Assembly (NCBI RefSeq): GCF_021049265.1
Contig: NZ_CP088018.1
Location: forward strand, 1,798,001 to 1,862,000
Direction of reading: 5' to 3'
Source: Ruania suaedae
GTDB lineage: Bacteria > Actinomycetota > Actinomycetes > Actinomycetales > Beutenbergiaceae
DNA: 64,000 bases
Below, in pieces: positions 62,602 through 64,000 of this stretch. Position numbers and translations under genes: made by a program. The number at the start of each line of letters is the position of its first letter. Positions within the stretch are counted from its first letter, which is position 1. Under the pieces are notes generated by a model, which saw only the letters and a list, made by a program, of their open reading frames with translations, ran no database searches and was not told where the DNA came from.

Positions 62602-63899
62602 CCTCCACACCTCCTCCCACCCCGGCCCCCGATGAGCCGGACTCGGCCGTTGAGCCCCCGGCGCCCGCCACTGCCGATGCGCCCGATCTGGTTCCGCTCA
62701 CCGAGCCGTCCGAGGGGGTCCCCGAGGTCGTGGTGACCGAGGCCGGCCTGCGGGACGTGATCACAGCGTTCACCGCGGGCCACGGACCGGTCGCCGTGGA
62801 CGCCGAGCGCGCCTCCGGCTACCGCTACGGCCAGGCCGCCTACCTGGTCCAGCTGCGCCGGGACGGTGCCGGCACCGCGCTCATCGACCCGCAGGCGCTG
62901 CCCGACCTCGGCGCCCTCGGGAGTGCCCTGGCCGGCACCGAGTGGGTACTGCACGCGGCCGGTCAGGATCTGCCCTGCCTGGCCGAGGTCAACATGGTGC
63001 CGGGCCGCGTGTTCGACACCGAGCTCGCGGGCCGGCTGCTCGGGCGCGAACGGGTGGGTCTGGGCGCGATGGTCGCGGCCGAGCTCGGGCTCGAGCTCGC
63101 CAAGGAGCACTCCGCGGCGGACTGGTCCACCCGGCCGCTCCCCCAGGCGTGGCTGCGCTACGCCGCCCTGGACGTGGAGGTGCTGGTCGCCCTCCGGGAC
63201 CGGCTCCACGACGAGCTCGAGCAGGCCGGGAAGCTGGAATGGGCCTGGCAGGAGTTCGACGCCGTCCGCACGGCACCGCCGCCGCCGCCGCGGCTGCAAC
63301 CGTGGCGGCGCACCTCGGGCTCGCACCAGGTGCGCGACCCGCTCGGGCTGGCCATCGTGCGCGAGCTCTGGCAGGTGCGCGACGCCGAGGCCCGCCGGGT
63401 CGACATCTCCCCCGGCCGGCTGCTCAGCGACAGCGCGATCGTGGCCGCCGCGACCACGCGGCCGAGCACGCTGGCCGAGCTGACGGCCCTGCGCCCCTTC
63501 AAGCACAAGGCCGCGGCCCGCCGCAGCAGGCTGTGGTTCGACGCGGTCGCCCGCGCGACGGCGCTGCCCGCCTCCGACCACCCGGCGCGCCGGGGACCGG
63601 CGTCCGACACCCTGCCGCCGCCACGGGCGTGGAAGGACCGCAACCCGCCGGCCGCGCGGCGGCTCGACGCGGTGCGGCTCACGGTGCGCACGCGCGCCGA
63701 GGAGCTGGCGCTGCCGCAGGAGAACCTCCTCACGCCCGAGTACCAGCGCAGGCTGGCCTGGGATCCCCCGCGTGAGCACAGCACGGAGGGCGTCGCAGCC
63801 GCACTGGCCGCGCTGGGGGCCCGGCCGTGGCAGATCGACCAGCTCGCCGCACCCCTGGCGACCGCGCTGCACGCCGGCCCCGAGGACGGGTTAGGCTAG
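62598..63899 (+). CDS. rnd: ribonuclease D (HRDC-domain 3'-5' exonuclease)
   Basis: 3'-5' exoribonuclease involved in tRNA/rRNA trimming. The 433-residue protein has a disordered Pro/Glu/Ala-rich N-terminus (about 1-45). The DnaQ-like exonuclease follows with VAVDAERASGYRYGQ (about 64-78), HAAGQDLPCL (about 119-128), and WLRYAALDVEVLVALRDRL (about 185-203), which supply the DEDDy residues. A C-terminal HRDC-like region (about 240-330) and a further helical tail complete it. ATG overlaps DUF3000 by 4 bases. Confidence 0.92.
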   Translation: MTSTPPPTPAPDEPDSAVEPPAPATADAPDLVPLTEPSEGVPEVVVTEAGLRDVITAFTAGHGPVAVDAERASGYRYGQAAYLVQLRRDGAGTALIDPQALPDLGALGSALAGTEWVLHAAGQDLPCLAEVNMVPGRVFDTELAGRLLGRERVGLGAMVAAELGLELAKEHSAADWSTRPLPQAWLRYAALDVEVLVALRDRLHDELEQAGKLEWAWQEFDAVRTAPPPPPRLQPWRRTSGSHQVRDPLGLAIVRELWQVRDAEARRVDISPGRLLSDSAIVAAATTRPSTLAELTALRPFKHKAAARRSRLWFDAVARATALPASDHPARRGPASDTLPPPRAWKDRNPPAARRLDAVRLTVRTRAEELALPQENLLTPEYQRRLAWDPPREHSTEGVAAALAALGARPWQIDQLAAPLATALHAGPEDGLG

Positions 63900-63952
63900 G
63901 GGCGACAAGTACCTAGTACTCCCAGTCCCACTGACGTGACCCGGAGGTCTCG

Positions 63953-64000
63953 ATGCCCCTGCTCGGCCGTGATGTCGTCCTCGTGGACGCCGTGCGATCC
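63953..64000 (+). CDS. thiolase family protein, N-terminal part (cut by window edge)
   Basis: Only 16 codons: MPLLGRDVVLVDAVRS. The DVVLVDAVR stretch is the typical start of acetyl-CoA acyltransferase/thiolase. A clear CGGAGG ribosome site precedes the ATG by 6-7 bases. A downstream fadB-type gene is expected but not visible. Confidence 0.7.
   Translation, partial: MPLLGRDVVLVDAVRS

Noticed and set aside
61912-62610. N-terminal extension of the ATP-grasp enzyme
   Set aside because: It reads antisense through the DUF3000 gene and adds low-complexity Arg/Gly sequence; the GTG at 61911 fits the domain start.

Overview
This window is about 64 kb of very GC-rich, densely packed DNA from an actinobacterium. 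Gene content points to a member of Micrococcales or a relative; this is an inference from gene families and order, not a database result. Signs are the phosphatidyl-inositol mannoside (PIM) gene run HIT-pgsA-patA-pimA next to thrS, a single bifunctional Rel enzyme, DUF3000 beside RNase D, a zinc-free S4 protein, frequent GTG starts and many 4-base ATGA/GTGA overlaps. No insertion sequence, prophage, CRISPR array or rRNA operon was seen.

Layout. 1-11.3 kb (minus strand): rpsD, two small membrane proteins, alaS, ruvX, mltG, aroE, prepilin peptidase, aroC, aroK and the start of aroB. This conserved translation/shikimate run is interrupted on the plus strand by an HNH endonuclease of the 13E12 (DUF222) family. 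11.5-24.8 kb: rarA, an MMPL transporter, a GNAT acetyltransferase, aspS, a tandem pair of large membrane GTPases, a DEAD-box RNA helicase and hisS. 25-36.2 kb: a peptidyl-prolyl isomerase and a DUF349 protein (plus), then rel, apt, secF, secD, yajC, ruvB, ruvA and ruvC (minus). 36.2-46.5 kb: yebC, pdxT, a NUDIX gene, pdxS, a PrsW-type protease, a LemA-like protein, pimA, patA, pgsA, a HIT protein and thrS. From memory of the Mycobacterium tuberculosis map, the order from aroB to thrS largely follows that chromosome.

46.6-64 kb is less syntenic. It holds a Gly-Cys-Val tRNA cluster, pabB, a second Val tRNA, an SNF2-type helicase, a sulfite-oxidase-like molybdoenzyme, the glgX-treY-treZ trehalose operon, pabC, a second HIT protein, a small Usp-like protein, an orphan ATP-grasp ligase, DUF3000-rnd and the first codons of a thiolase.

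How the genes work together. Themes are tRNA charging (alaS, aspS, hisS, thrS and four tRNAs), chorismate synthesis (aroB/K/C/E) and its use for folate (pabB, pabC), vitamin B6 synthesis (pdxS/T), PIM lipid synthesis, Holliday-junction processing (ruvABC, rarA), protein export (secD/F, yajC) and trehalose release from glycogen.

The window is mostly conserved housekeeping sequence. The best leads are: a repeated placement of a -10-like hexamer 6-7 nt before start codons, consistent with leaderless transcripts; LexA-like boxes before the inserted HNH gene and before ruvA; the paired GTPases; and the orphan ATP-grasp enzyme. I did not find an obvious new multi-gene system.
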